64,000 nt of DNA from JANNRA01 sp031401035 (GTDB taxonomy: Bacteria; Desulfobacterota; Binatia; HRBIN30; CADEER01), in the NCBI GenBank assembly GCA_031401035.1, contig JANNRA010000185.1, positions 1-64,000 on the forward strand, given 5' to 3'. The position numbers were made by a program, and so were the translations under genes. Positions within the stretch are counted from its first letter, which is position 1. Each line of letters begins with the position of its first letter. This document shows positions 22,459 to 31,248 of the stretch, one piece after another. The notes beneath the pieces are model-generated. The model was not told the DNA's origin. It ran no database searches and saw nothing but the letters and a program-made list of their open reading frames with translations.

Positions 22459-25400
22459 ATGCCGAACGAGGTACGACGACGAGTTCTGGCGCCCCTCCTG
22501 CTCCTGGCGGGCCTGGTCGCAATGCCCGCTTCGGCCGCGGCCCAGGCCTGCGTCGGCGACTGCAACGACAACCGCGCCGTGTCGATCGACGAGCTGGTGC
22601 GCAGCGTCAACATCGCGCTCGGCAGCGCGCCGCTCACCCAGTGCGCGATCAGCGACGCCAACGGCGACGGCGCCGTGGCGATCAACGAACTGATCACCGC
22701 GGTCAACAACGCCCTGTTCGGCTGCCCGGCGCGGCCGACACCGACCTTCACGCCGGTGAACGACAATCAGGCGCCGCAGGTGCAGGCCGGCGCCGACGTG
22801 CTGATCACCATCGACGACCAGGCGTCGTTGACGGGCAGCATCAGTGACGACGGCAAGCCCAACCCGCCGGCGGCGCTGACCGTGCGCTGGGAGCTGGTCG
22901 AGGGACCGGGGCAGGTGGTGTTCGGCGCGGCGAGCGCCGCGGCGACCACGGTGACCTTCTCCGCCGTCGGCTCCTACCGGCTGCGTCTGACCGCCGACGA
23001 CGGCGAGCGCGCGAGCAGCGACGAGGTGACGGTGCACGTCGACCTCTCGGCGGTGAACCAGGCGCCGACACTCGACCCGGTCGCCGACCAGACGCTCGCC
23101 GCCGGCAGCGCGCTGCGCCTCGGCCTGGTCGGCCGCGATCCGAATCCGTTCGATGGGCTGACGTATGCGCTGGTGTCCGGCCCGCCCGGGGCGACGGTCG
23201 ACGCACAGGGCGTCTTCGGCTTCGCGCCGTTGGTGAACCAACTCGGCGCGCACCCGGTGACGGTGCAGGTCGCCGACCCGAGCGGCCTGAGCGCGCAGGC
23301 GTCGTTCGACGTCGTGGTTGTCACCGGCAACCGCCCGCCGGCGTTCGGCGGACTGCCCGACGCCACCATTCCGAGCGGCGTGCCGTTCGCGCGTCAACTG
23401 ACGGCCAGCGATCCCGACGGCGACGCGCTCAGCTTCGCGTTGCTCTCCGCTCCCGAGGGCCTGACGCTGGCCGGCGCGCAGCTCACCTGGACGCCGGGTG
23501 CCGGCCAGGTGGGGACGCACCTGATCGACGTCGAGGTGCGCGACCCGAGCGGCGCCGCGACGGCGGGCGAGTTCCGCCTGCTGGTGCCGGGTCCGACCGC
23601 GCCGAGGGCGCAGAACGATCGCTACGAGGTGATCCTCGGGCGGACGCTCACCGTGCCGGCCGCCGGCGTGCTGGCCAACGACGCCAGCGTCGACGGCAGT
23701 CCGCTCAGCGCGCAGCAACTCACACAGCCCGACAAGGGCAGTGTCACCGCCTTCGGCACCCACGGCGGCTTCACCTACGTGGCGCCGCCCGCGCTGCCGC
23801 CGCCGCCGCCACTCGACGCCACCGTCAAGTACCAACTGCACTACGGCAATTCAGTGATCCTCGGGAACTACCCGCCGTTGGTGGCCGACATGGACGGCGA
23901 CGGCAAGGCGGAGATCATCTTCTGGCGCGGCGACACCATGACCGTCGTGCACGGCGACAGCGGCGAGGAGCTCTTCTCCACCGGCGGGCTGCCGGAGCCC
24001 TACCAGAGCTGCGCGATGTACGGCCGCGGCGAGGACACCTTCGCGGCCGCCGATATCGACGACGACGGCGTGGTCGAGATCGTCATGAGCGCGCAGTGCG
24101 CCGCCGACAACTTCAACTACATCTACGTCGCCGGCAACGCGACGCGCCTCGTCGCCCTCGCCTACGACGCGTCGGCGCCGTCGAAGTTCGTCGTGAAGTG
24201 GCTGTCGGAACCGCTGGCGCCGCAGGTTCCGGCCACGCCCGAGCAGGGCGGTGACGGCCACCTCTACGTGCCCTTCGGCGGTCAGGCCGCCTACACCGCC
24301 GTGACCATCGCCCGCCTGCGGCCGACCGAGGCGCCGACCGTGCTGCTCGGCAAGAGCTACAGCAGCCACGGCGGGCCGCAGAGCTCTTGCGGGCGGACCG
24401 TGCCTGGCAAGGAGGATCCGCACTGCCGCATCGTCTTCGCCCTCGACGGCACGAGCGGCGCGATGCGGACGCCGTTTTACGCGACGCCGGACGACCCCGG
24501 CAGCGTCGGGCCCTACGGCGACGGCTCGTTGAGCGCGCCGTCCGCCGTCAGCGTCGCCGACGTCGATGCCGACGGCGAGCTCGACCTCCTGTACCAGGGC
24601 ACGCTGTGGAACCTCGACGGCACGGTCAAGCGCCAGTTCGACGGCACTGCCGACACCGCAACGGGTACCGCCGACTCGCTGCTGGTCGATCTCGACGGCG
24701 ACACCGAGATGGAGATCGTCGCCTTCGACAACGCCAACTATCGCCGCACCCACATCCTGCGCGCCTGGAAGGCCGACGGCCGGCTGCTGTGGAAGCTGAC
24801 CTTCACGGGCGACACCGTGGTCACCCGCCTCGGCGCCGCCGACATCGATCGCAGCGGGCGGCCGACCATCCTGTTCGCCATTCGCACGACGCTGTACGCC
24901 GTCGACCACCGGGGACAGTTCAAGTGGGTGCGCCAGTTGCCGCACGACAGCGCCGGATTTCACTCGCTCGTCAGCACCGCCGGCGTCGGCTTCCCGGTCT
25001 ACGACCTCAACGGCGACGGCATCGTCGAGATCGTCGTCCAGTTCGACAAGAGCACGATTCTCTTCCTGCGCGGCGACACCGGCGAGACGCAGACATCGTG
25101 GGCCTACCCCGGCGGCGAGAACCGGGGGTCGCAGAGCAAGCAACAGCCGGTCATCGCCGACCTCGACGGCACCGGCGAGGCGAGCCTCATCTGGTACCAC
25201 GACGTCAATCTGAACAATCAGTCGTTCCTGCAGGTGCTGAAGGGCGCCAGCGCTCCCTGGCGCGCCGCGCCCTCGCATCTGAACCAGCGCGCCTTCTGGG
25301 GCACGAACTTCAACCCCGACGGCAGCGTGCCGGCGACCTATCCGCGCCACACCGCCGACCCGCGCACCAACGTCTATCTGCAACCACCGCCGGTGCCGTA

Positions 25401-28400
25401 CACGCTCGAGCCGCGCCTGCGCACCCAGGCGCGATTCACCTACGCCGCCCAGGACGGCCCGCTGGCCTCGGCGCCGGCGACGGTGACCATTGACATCCTG
25501 CCCGAGAACCGGCCGCCGGTGGTGACCGCGCTGCCGCCGGAGGCGCTCGCGATCGTCAATTTCTGGGAACAGCCGTTCACGTTCCAACTCGCTGGCGTCG
25601 ACCCCGACCCGGGCGACGTCATCACCTTCGGGCCGGCGGAAGAGCAGCACTGCGGCTTCGACGGCCGCGCGACGATCTCGCCGGAGGGGCTGTTCACCCT
25701 GCGCGGCCGGCCCTTTGACGAAACCCAGTGTATCTTCCGGGTGACGCTCGCGGACGGACACGGCGGCGAAGCCACGGCCCCCATCGTCATGTTCTTTACC
25801 CGGGAGAAACGGCGCGTGCCGAACCTCGTCGGTGCGGACCGCAGCACGGCGCTGAACGCCGTCCTGAGCCGCGAGCTCACCCTCGCGCCGCAGATCGATC
25901 TGCCGTCGCTCGCTCCGGCCGGCGAGGTGCTGGCGCAGCATCCGCCCGCCGAGAGCGAGGTGTTGCGCAACTCGCGCGTACAGCTCACCGTCTCGCTCGG
26001 CCCCGGCCCGCTCGACCTCGACGGCGACGGCGACGGCTTCACCCCCAACCAGGGCGACTGCGACGACGCCGACCCGGACTTCAACCCCGGCCTGCCCGAG
26101 ATCGCGGACAACGGCGTCGACGAAAACTGCGACGGCTCCGAGCGCATCGTGCGCGAGGTGGTCGTCGAGCCCGCCAGCGCGCTGCGCGTCACCGGCGAAG
26201 TGGTGAATTTCACCGCCACCGCCGTCTACCTCGACGGCACCAGCGCCGACGTCACTGCGACGGCCAACTGGGCGTCTGCCGCGCCTACAATCGCTGCCAT
26301 TAGTGCCGCAGGCCGTGGCCGTGCCGTCGACATCGGCAGCGCCGCGCTCCGCGCCACCTTCGGCGGCGCCGTCGGCCATGCGCGCTTCGACGTCGCCGAC
26401 CGCGCCGCCGGCGATCAGGACGAGCCGACCGCGATCATCGCCACGCCGGCCGACGGCGGTACGATCACCGGCCTCACGCAGGTCACCGGCACGGCGGTCG
26501 ACGCGAACTTCCTGCGTTACCAACTGGCGGTGGCGCCCGCCGGCGAGGCCTCGTTCACCGTCGTCGGCGAGGGCCCCACCGCCGTCACCGACGGCGTGCT
26601 CGGCAGCGTCGACCCGACTCTGCTGGTCAACGGGCAGTATCGCCTGCGCCTGACGGTGGTGGACGCCAACGAGAACGCAGCGACGACCGAGGTCTCGGTA
26701 CTGGTCGACGGCTTCCAGAAGGTCGGCAACTTCACAGTCACGTACTCGGATCTGTCGATTCCACTCTCCGGCCTGCCGATCCAGGTGCAGCGCACCTATG
26801 ACAGCCGCGACAAGCGCAGCGGCGCGTTCGGCGTCGGCTGGACGCTGACGGTCAACACGCTGCAGATCTCTCCCAGCCGCGTCCTTGGCAGCGGCTGGGA
26901 GGTCGTCCGACCCGGCCTCGCCTTCGCATTGGTGCCGGTCGGCGACCATCGGGTCAGCCTCGCGCTGCCGAGCGGGCGGGTCGAGAGCTTCGATCTGCAG
27001 CTCGCGCCCACGGTGTCGCCGCTCGTCCCGCTCAGCGCCGTGCGTGCCAGCTACGTCGCGCGGCCGGGCAGCGTGGGCGCGCTGGAGAGCCTCGACAACA
27101 ACGACCTACGCATCGTCGATCCCCAGCCGGGTCCGGTGACGCTCCTCGACGACGTGACCCTGAACGACTACCACCCGAATCGGTTCCGCTACACGGCGCC
27201 CGACGGCACGCAGTACGTCCTCAGCCGCAGCGCCGGCGTCGAGAGCGTGCGCGATGCCAACGCCAACCAGCTCACCATCGGACCGGGAGGCATCACGCAC
27301 TCCAACGGGACGGGGGTGTCGTTCTCGCGTGATGGGCAGGGCCGCATCACCGCCATTACCGACCCCAAGGGGCACTCGCAGGCCTACGCGTACTCGCCGG
27401 CCGGCGACCTCGTGGCGCACACCGACGCGGCGGGCAGCACGACGCGCTACCTCTACGACCGTGCCCACGGCCTGCTGCGCATCGAGGATCCCCTCGGCCG
27501 CTCCGCCGCGCGGGCCGAGTACGACGACGAGGGCCGGCTGGTCAGTCTCAGCGACGGTGCGGGTCAGCCGATCACCTTCGAGCATGACGTGGAACACCGA
27601 CGGGAACTCGTGCGGGACGCCCTCGGCCGGGCGCGGGTGCTGGACTTCGACGCCCGCGGCAACGTCCTGGCGGTGACCGATCCGCTCGGCGCCCGAAGCA
27701 CGTTCAGCTTCGATGCGCGCGGCAACCAGCTCACCGAGACCGATCCGCTCGGCGCGACCACGTCGTACACCTACGACGCACACGACAACGTCGCCTCGAT
27801 TACCGACGCGCTCGGCCACGCGACGACGCGCAGCTACGACGCCGGCGGGCGCCTGCTGAGCGCCACCGATCCGCGCGGCCACAAGACGACGCTCACGTAC
27901 GACGCCCAGGGCAACCTGGCCTCGTCCACCGACCCGCTCGGCAACACCATCGCGGTCGGGTACGACGCCGCCGGCAATCCGCGCACGTGGACCGACGCCG
28001 CCGGCCATATCTACGAGAACGAGTTCGACGCTGCCGGCCGTCGCACCCGTATGATCGACGCGCTGGGGCTCACCACGACGCTCGCCTATGACGCGAACGG
28101 CAATCTGACCGGGCAGGGTGACGGCGGTGGCGGCGCGAGCTGGGCGCTGAACTACGACGCCGCCAATCGGATCGTCGGCGCCGCTGTCGGGGGCTATCAG
28201 CGGGCGTTGACCTACGACGCGGCCGGCGCCGTGACGCAGGCGACCAATGCCGCTGGCGGCGCGGTGCCGTTCCACTTCGATCTGGCCGGCCGCCTGACCG
28301 GGATCGAGCGGCCCGCGGGCGGCTCGGCGTTGGCGCGCGCCTACGACGCGGTCGGCAATGTGGTGGCGGATACCGACGCCGCCGGCAACGTCACGCGTTA

Positions 28401-31161
28401 CACGTACGATGTCGCCGATCGCCTCGTCGGCACGACGTTCCCGGATGGATCCATGGAGCGGCGATCCTACGATGCCGGCGGCCGACTGCTCGAGCTGCAG
28501 GATGCGCTCGGCCGCGTCACGCGCTATCGCTACGACGCCCTCGGCCAGGTGTCGGCGATCACGGACGCTCTGGGCGGGGAGACGACCTTCCAGTACGACC
28601 CGAGCGGCAACGTGAGCGTGGAGACCGATGCCGCCGGCCGCACCACCACCTACCGCTACGATGCGCTCAACCGGGTGGTCGAGACCACATTCGCCGACGG
28701 CGCGACGCTCATCCGTTCCCTCGACGAGACGGGGCGGCTGGTGGAAACCCGCGACGCCGCTGGCGCGCCGACGCGCTTCGCGTACGACGCTCTCGGTCGC
28801 CTCAGCGCGGTGACCGACGCGCTCGGGCAGGTGACGCGCACCGAGTACGACGGAATGGGCCCGCGCCGCGCGGTGGTGGATGCCAACGGTCACACGACGC
28901 GCTTCGAGTACGACGGCTCGGCGCGTCCGACGCGCAGCGTCTACCCGCTCGGCGACAGCGAGCGCGCCACGTATGACGCCACCGGCCGCGTGCTCAGCCG
29001 GACCAACGGCACGGGTGAATCGGTCGGATATGAGTATGACGATCAGGGACGCCTGACGCGAATCGTCGAACCCGGCGGCGCCGCCGACGCGTACGAGTAC
29101 ACCATCGACGGCCTGGTCAGCCGGATCACCAACGCCGATGGCGTGACGCGCTTCGACTACGATCCGCGCACGCGCCGCCTGCTGCGCATCACCGATCCGG
29201 ACGCGAGCCACGTGCGCTACGCTTACGACGCGAAGGGCAACCGCACGCTGATGGCCTACGCCGCGGCGGGCGGATCCGAGTCCATCACGCGCTTCGCCCA
29301 CGATGCTCTCGATCGCTTGATCGAGATCACCGACCCGAGCGGCGGCATCACGCGGCAGGCATACGATGCCGTCGGCAACCTGACCTCGATCGTCCGGCCG
29401 AACGGTACCAGGAGCGAGTTCGCCTACGATCCCCGCCATCGGGTCGCCGCGGTGGTGCATCGCAGCGGCGGGACGGTGCTCGCCAGCGAGATCTACACGC
29501 GGGACCTTCTGGGCAACACGACGCGTGTGGAGCGAGCCGACGGGTCGCGCCTGGAGTACGCCTACGACGCCCTGAGCCGGCTGACGGCCGAGCGCCATCT
29601 GGACGCCGGTGGCAGCGTCCTGTCGACGGCGGCCTTCGCCTACGACGCGGTCGGCAACCTGATCCGCCGCGGCGATCCCGCCGCGCCGACGCTTCTGGTA
29701 TACAACGCCAACGACCAGCTCGTGTCCGCGGGGGGCATCGCCTACGCCTACGACGCAGCCGGGCGGCGCATCGAAGAGCGGCCCACGTCGCCAGCCGGTG
29801 CTGCGGTGCGGTACGCCTGGGACGCACGCGACCGGTTGCGCAGCTTCACGGCAGCGGACGGAACGACGACCGCCTATCGTTACGACTTCGCCGGCATGCG
29901 GCAGGCGAAGGTGTCCGGCGCCGGCACGACGCGCCTGCTGGCCGATCGCTACAACGCGACCACCCACACGCAGATCGTCGACGAGCGCTCGCCCGCCGAG
30001 CCGCGGCGCAGTTTCGTGTTCGGCGCACAGCTGCTGGCCGAAACCGAGGCCGGGGTGACGAGCGCACGTCACGCCGACGGGATCGGGTCGACCCGGCTGC
30101 TGACCTCCGCCGCCGCCGGCGTCACCGGGACCTTCGACTACGACGCCTACGGCGCCCTCGTCGCGCACAGCGGCGCTGCGACGCCGCGACACCTGTTCGC
30201 CGGGGAGTACTTCGACCCGGAGTCCGAGCGCTACTACCTACGCGCCCGCTACTACGATCCGCTCTCGGGGGCTTTCCTGTCGCGCGACCCGGCGCGCGGG
30301 GACGTGCGCAACCCGCTGTCCCTGAATCGCTACGTGTATGCCCTGGGCAATCCGGTCAACCGTGTCGATCCGAGCGGGCAGGAGCCGACGCTGGCGGGGT
30401 TGCTGGTCTCGGCCACGACCAACATCACCGCGCGCGGCCAGCAGGTCGTGCGCGTGATCCGCGGCAAGGAGAAGGCCGAGGAGATCGTCGGCGAAACGAT
30501 GCGGCGCGTCGGCGGCGTCCTGGCGGTCTTCACGCTGGTCGAGACCGCGACCGATCGGCGTCGCGTCGTGCACTGGTTCGGCGGCACCATCGTCGAGGCG
30601 GTGGCCGAGAATGTTCCGGTGGTCGGCGCCGCGGCCGCCAACGCCATCGCCCTCGGCGCCGGCGTCAACCTCTCGAAGATCGCCTTCGACATGCTGGGTA
30701 GCCGCGTCGTCGATTTCGATGTCTCCTACGGCGGGCTGACAGGCCCCGTCGCCGCCGGGCCGCGCGGCGTCGGCGTGGGCAGCGCCTGCGGTGGCGGCGA
30801 ATATGCCGCCGTCAATCATTACAAGTCGCAGCAGCAGCGCGCGCTCCGTCCGCGCGAGAATCCCACCGTCGTCGACCTGTGCGGGCGCTTCTTCACCTCG
30901 CCGCCGGTGCCGTTGCCCGCCGAGGGCATGGAGGGACGGCCGTCGATGGCGGGCATCATGGTGCACGAGTTCGCGCACATCTCGGTCAACGCCGTCGACA
31001 ACGAGTACCTGTGCAACGACGAGGGCGGGTTCGGGAAGCCGGGCGTGCGCACGCAGGTGCCGGGGCTGACCTTCCGCAACGCCGACAACTATCGCTGCTG
31101 GGTGCGCGACTCGGCGATCGGCTATGGCAACGGCATCCTGAAGCGCCGACTGGGGCAGTAA
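22459..31161 (+). CDS. giant secreted Rhs/YD-repeat protein with C-terminal M35-like zinc protease domain
   Basis: 2900 residues. Order: signal peptide 1-30; cysteine-bracketed dockerin-like pair 31-89; Ig/PKD- and cadherin-like domains to about 380; FG-GAP/VCBS repeats about 470-920 (LVADMDGDGKAEIIF, VDVDADGELDLLYQG); a further Ig domain; PASTA-like domain from RRVPNLVGADRSTALNAVL, about 1120-1185; MopE-type Asp-rich metal motif at about 1188 (DGDGDGFTPNQGDCDD); BIG2-like domain; Rhs N-terminal region from about 1425; several dozen YD repeats about 1575-2578; the Rhs core ending NPVNRVDPSG near 2640. The tip (2642-2900) carries HEFAH (H2836, E2837, H2840), an acidic NAVDNEY, and NADNY at 2874-2878, the M35/aspzincin pattern. 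The YD shell should encapsulate this protease. No immunity gene follows. Start 22459 is preferred over 22435 for its ribosome site and promoter. Confidence 0.9.
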   Translation: MPNEVRRRVLAPLLLLAGLVAMPASAAAQACVGDCNDNRAVSIDELVRSVNIALGSAPLTQCAISDANGDGAVAINELITAVNNALFGCPARPTPTFTPVNDNQAPQVQAGADVLITIDDQASLTGSISDDGKPNPPAALTVRWELVEGPGQVVFGAASAAATTVTFSAVGSYRLRLTADDGERASSDEVTVHVDLSAVNQAPTLDPVADQTLAAGSALRLGLVGRDPNPFDGLTYALVSGPPGATVDAQGVFGFAPLVNQLGAHPVTVQVADPSGLSAQASFDVVVVTGNRPPAFGGLPDATIPSGVPFARQLTASDPDGDALSFALLSAPEGLTLAGAQLTWTPGAGQVGTHLIDVEVRDPSGAATAGEFRLLVPGPTAPRAQNDRYEVILGRTLTVPAAGVLANDASVDGSPLSAQQLTQPDKGSVTAFGTHGGFTYVAPPALPPPPPLDATVKYQLHYGNSVILGNYPPLVADMDGDGKAEIIFWRGDTMTVVHGDSGEELFSTGGLPEPYQSCAMYGRGEDTFAAADIDDDGVVEIVMSAQCAADNFNYIYVAGNATRLVALAYDASAPSKFVVKWLSEPLAPQVPATPEQGGDGHLYVPFGGQAAYTAVTIARLRPTEAPTVLLGKSYSSHGGPQSSCGRTVPGKEDPHCRIVFALDGTSGAMRTPFYATPDDPGSVGPYGDGSLSAPSAVSVADVDADGELDLLYQGTLWNLDGTVKRQFDGTADTATGTADSLLVDLDGDTEMEIVAFDNANYRRTHILRAWKADGRLLWKLTFTGDTVVTRLGAADIDRSGRPTILFAIRTTLYAVDHRGQFKWVRQLPHDSAGFHSLVSTAGVGFPVYDLNGDGIVEIVVQFDKSTILFLRGDTGETQTSWAYPGGENRGSQSKQQPVIADLDGTGEASLIWYHDVNLNNQSFLQVLKGASAPWRAAPSHLNQRAFWGTNFNPDGSVPATYPRHTADPRTNVYLQPPPVPYTLEPRLRTQARFTYAAQDGPLASAPATVTIDILPENRPPVVTALPPEALAIVNFWEQPFTFQLAGVDPDPGDVITFGPAEEQHCGFDGRATISPEGLFTLRGRPFDETQCIFRVTLADGHGGEATAPIVMFFTREKRRVPNLVGADRSTALNAVLSRELTLAPQIDLPSLAPAGEVLAQHPPAESEVLRNSRVQLTVSLGPGPLDLDGDGDGFTPNQGDCDDADPDFNPGLPEIADNGVDENCDGSERIVREVVVEPASALRVTGEVVNFTATAVYLDGTSADVTATANWASAAPTIAAISAAGRGRAVDIGSAALRATFGGAVGHARFDVADRAAGDQDEPTAIIATPADGGTITGLTQVTGTAVDANFLRYQLAVAPAGEASFTVVGEGPTAVTDGVLGSVDPTLLVNGQYRLRLTVVDANENAATTEVSVLVDGFQKVGNFTVTYSDLSIPLSGLPIQVQRTYDSRDKRSGAFGVGWTLTVNTLQISPSRVLGSGWEVVRPGLAFALVPVGDHRVSLALPSGRVESFDLQLAPTVSPLVPLSAVRASYVARPGSVGALESLDNNDLRIVDPQPGPVTLLDDVTLNDYHPNRFRYTAPDGTQYVLSRSAGVESVRDANANQLTIGPGGITHSNGTGVSFSRDGQGRITAITDPKGHSQAYAYSPAGDLVAHTDAAGSTTRYLYDRAHGLLRIEDPLGRSAARAEYDDEGRLVSLSDGAGQPITFEHDVEHRRELVRDALGRARVLDFDARGNVLAVTDPLGARSTFSFDARGNQLTETDPLGATTSYTYDAHDNVASITDALGHATTRSYDAGGRLLSATDPRGHKTTLTYDAQGNLASSTDPLGNTIAVGYDAAGNPRTWTDAAGHIYENEFDAAGRRTRMIDALGLTTTLAYDANGNLTGQGDGGGGASWALNYDAANRIVGAAVGGYQRALTYDAAGAVTQATNAAGGAVPFHFDLAGRLTGIERPAGGSALARAYDAVGNVVADTDAAGNVTRYTYDVADRLVGTTFPDGSMERRSYDAGGRLLELQDALGRVTRYRYDALGQVSAITDALGGETTFQYDPSGNVSVETDAAGRTTTYRYDALNRVVETTFADGATLIRSLDETGRLVETRDAAGAPTRFAYDALGRLSAVTDALGQVTRTEYDGMGPRRAVVDANGHTTRFEYDGSARPTRSVYPLGDSERATYDATGRVLSRTNGTGESVGYEYDDQGRLTRIVEPGGAADAYEYTIDGLVSRITNADGVTRFDYDPRTRRLLRITDPDASHVRYAYDAKGNRTLMAYAAAGGSESITRFAHDALDRLIEITDPSGGITRQAYDAVGNLTSIVRPNGTRSEFAYDPRHRVAAVVHRSGGTVLASEIYTRDLLGNTTRVERADGSRLEYAYDALSRLTAERHLDAGGSVLSTAAFAYDAVGNLIRRGDPAAPTLLVYNANDQLVSAGGIAYAYDAAGRRIEERPTSPAGAAVRYAWDARDRLRSFTAADGTTTAYRYDFAGMRQAKVSGAGTTRLLADRYNATTHTQIVDERSPAEPRRSFVFGAQLLAETEAGVTSARHADGIGSTRLLTSAAAGVTGTFDYDAYGALVAHSGAATPRHLFAGEYFDPESERYYLRARYYDPLSGAFLSRDPARGDVRNPLSLNRYVYALGNPVNRVDPSGQEPTLAGLLVSATTNITARGQQVVRVIRGKEKAEEIVGETMRRVGGVLAVFTLVETATDRRRVVHWFGGTIVEAVAENVPVVGAAAANAIALGAGVNLSKIAFDMLGSRVVDFDVSYGGLTGPVAAGPRGVGVGSACGGGEYAAVNHYKSQQQRALRPRENPTVVDLCGRFFTSPPVPLPAEGMEGRPSMAGIMVHEFAHISVNAVDNEYLCNDEGGFGKPGVRTQVPGLTFRNADNYRCWVRDSAIGYGNGILKRRLGQ

Positions 31162-31201
31162 GGCGGGACGTAGCTTCCGAGTCGACCGGCTGAACCTGTA
31201 C

Positions 31202-31230
31202 TCTCCGTTTCTCCGCGCCTCCGTGTGAAA
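31202..31230. repeat. half copy of the CGGAGG-type dispersed element
   Basis: The segment ends GCCTCCGTGTGAAA and closely matches the right arm of the inverted repeat at 20605-20663, with TTTCTCC in place of the loop side. It lies in the 87-nt gap between the convergent Rhs and GT39-like genes. No stem partner is present here. Confidence 0.6.
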
Positions 31231-31248
31231 CGGTTTGTCAGTTCAAGG

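Noticed and set aside
23851..30192. Two open frames of about 1030 residues on the minus strand across the Rhs gene
   Set aside because: They are antisense shadows of a GC-rich repetitive coding sequence; their Arg/Gly/Val-rich translations show no domain and the plus-strand frame is clearly real.
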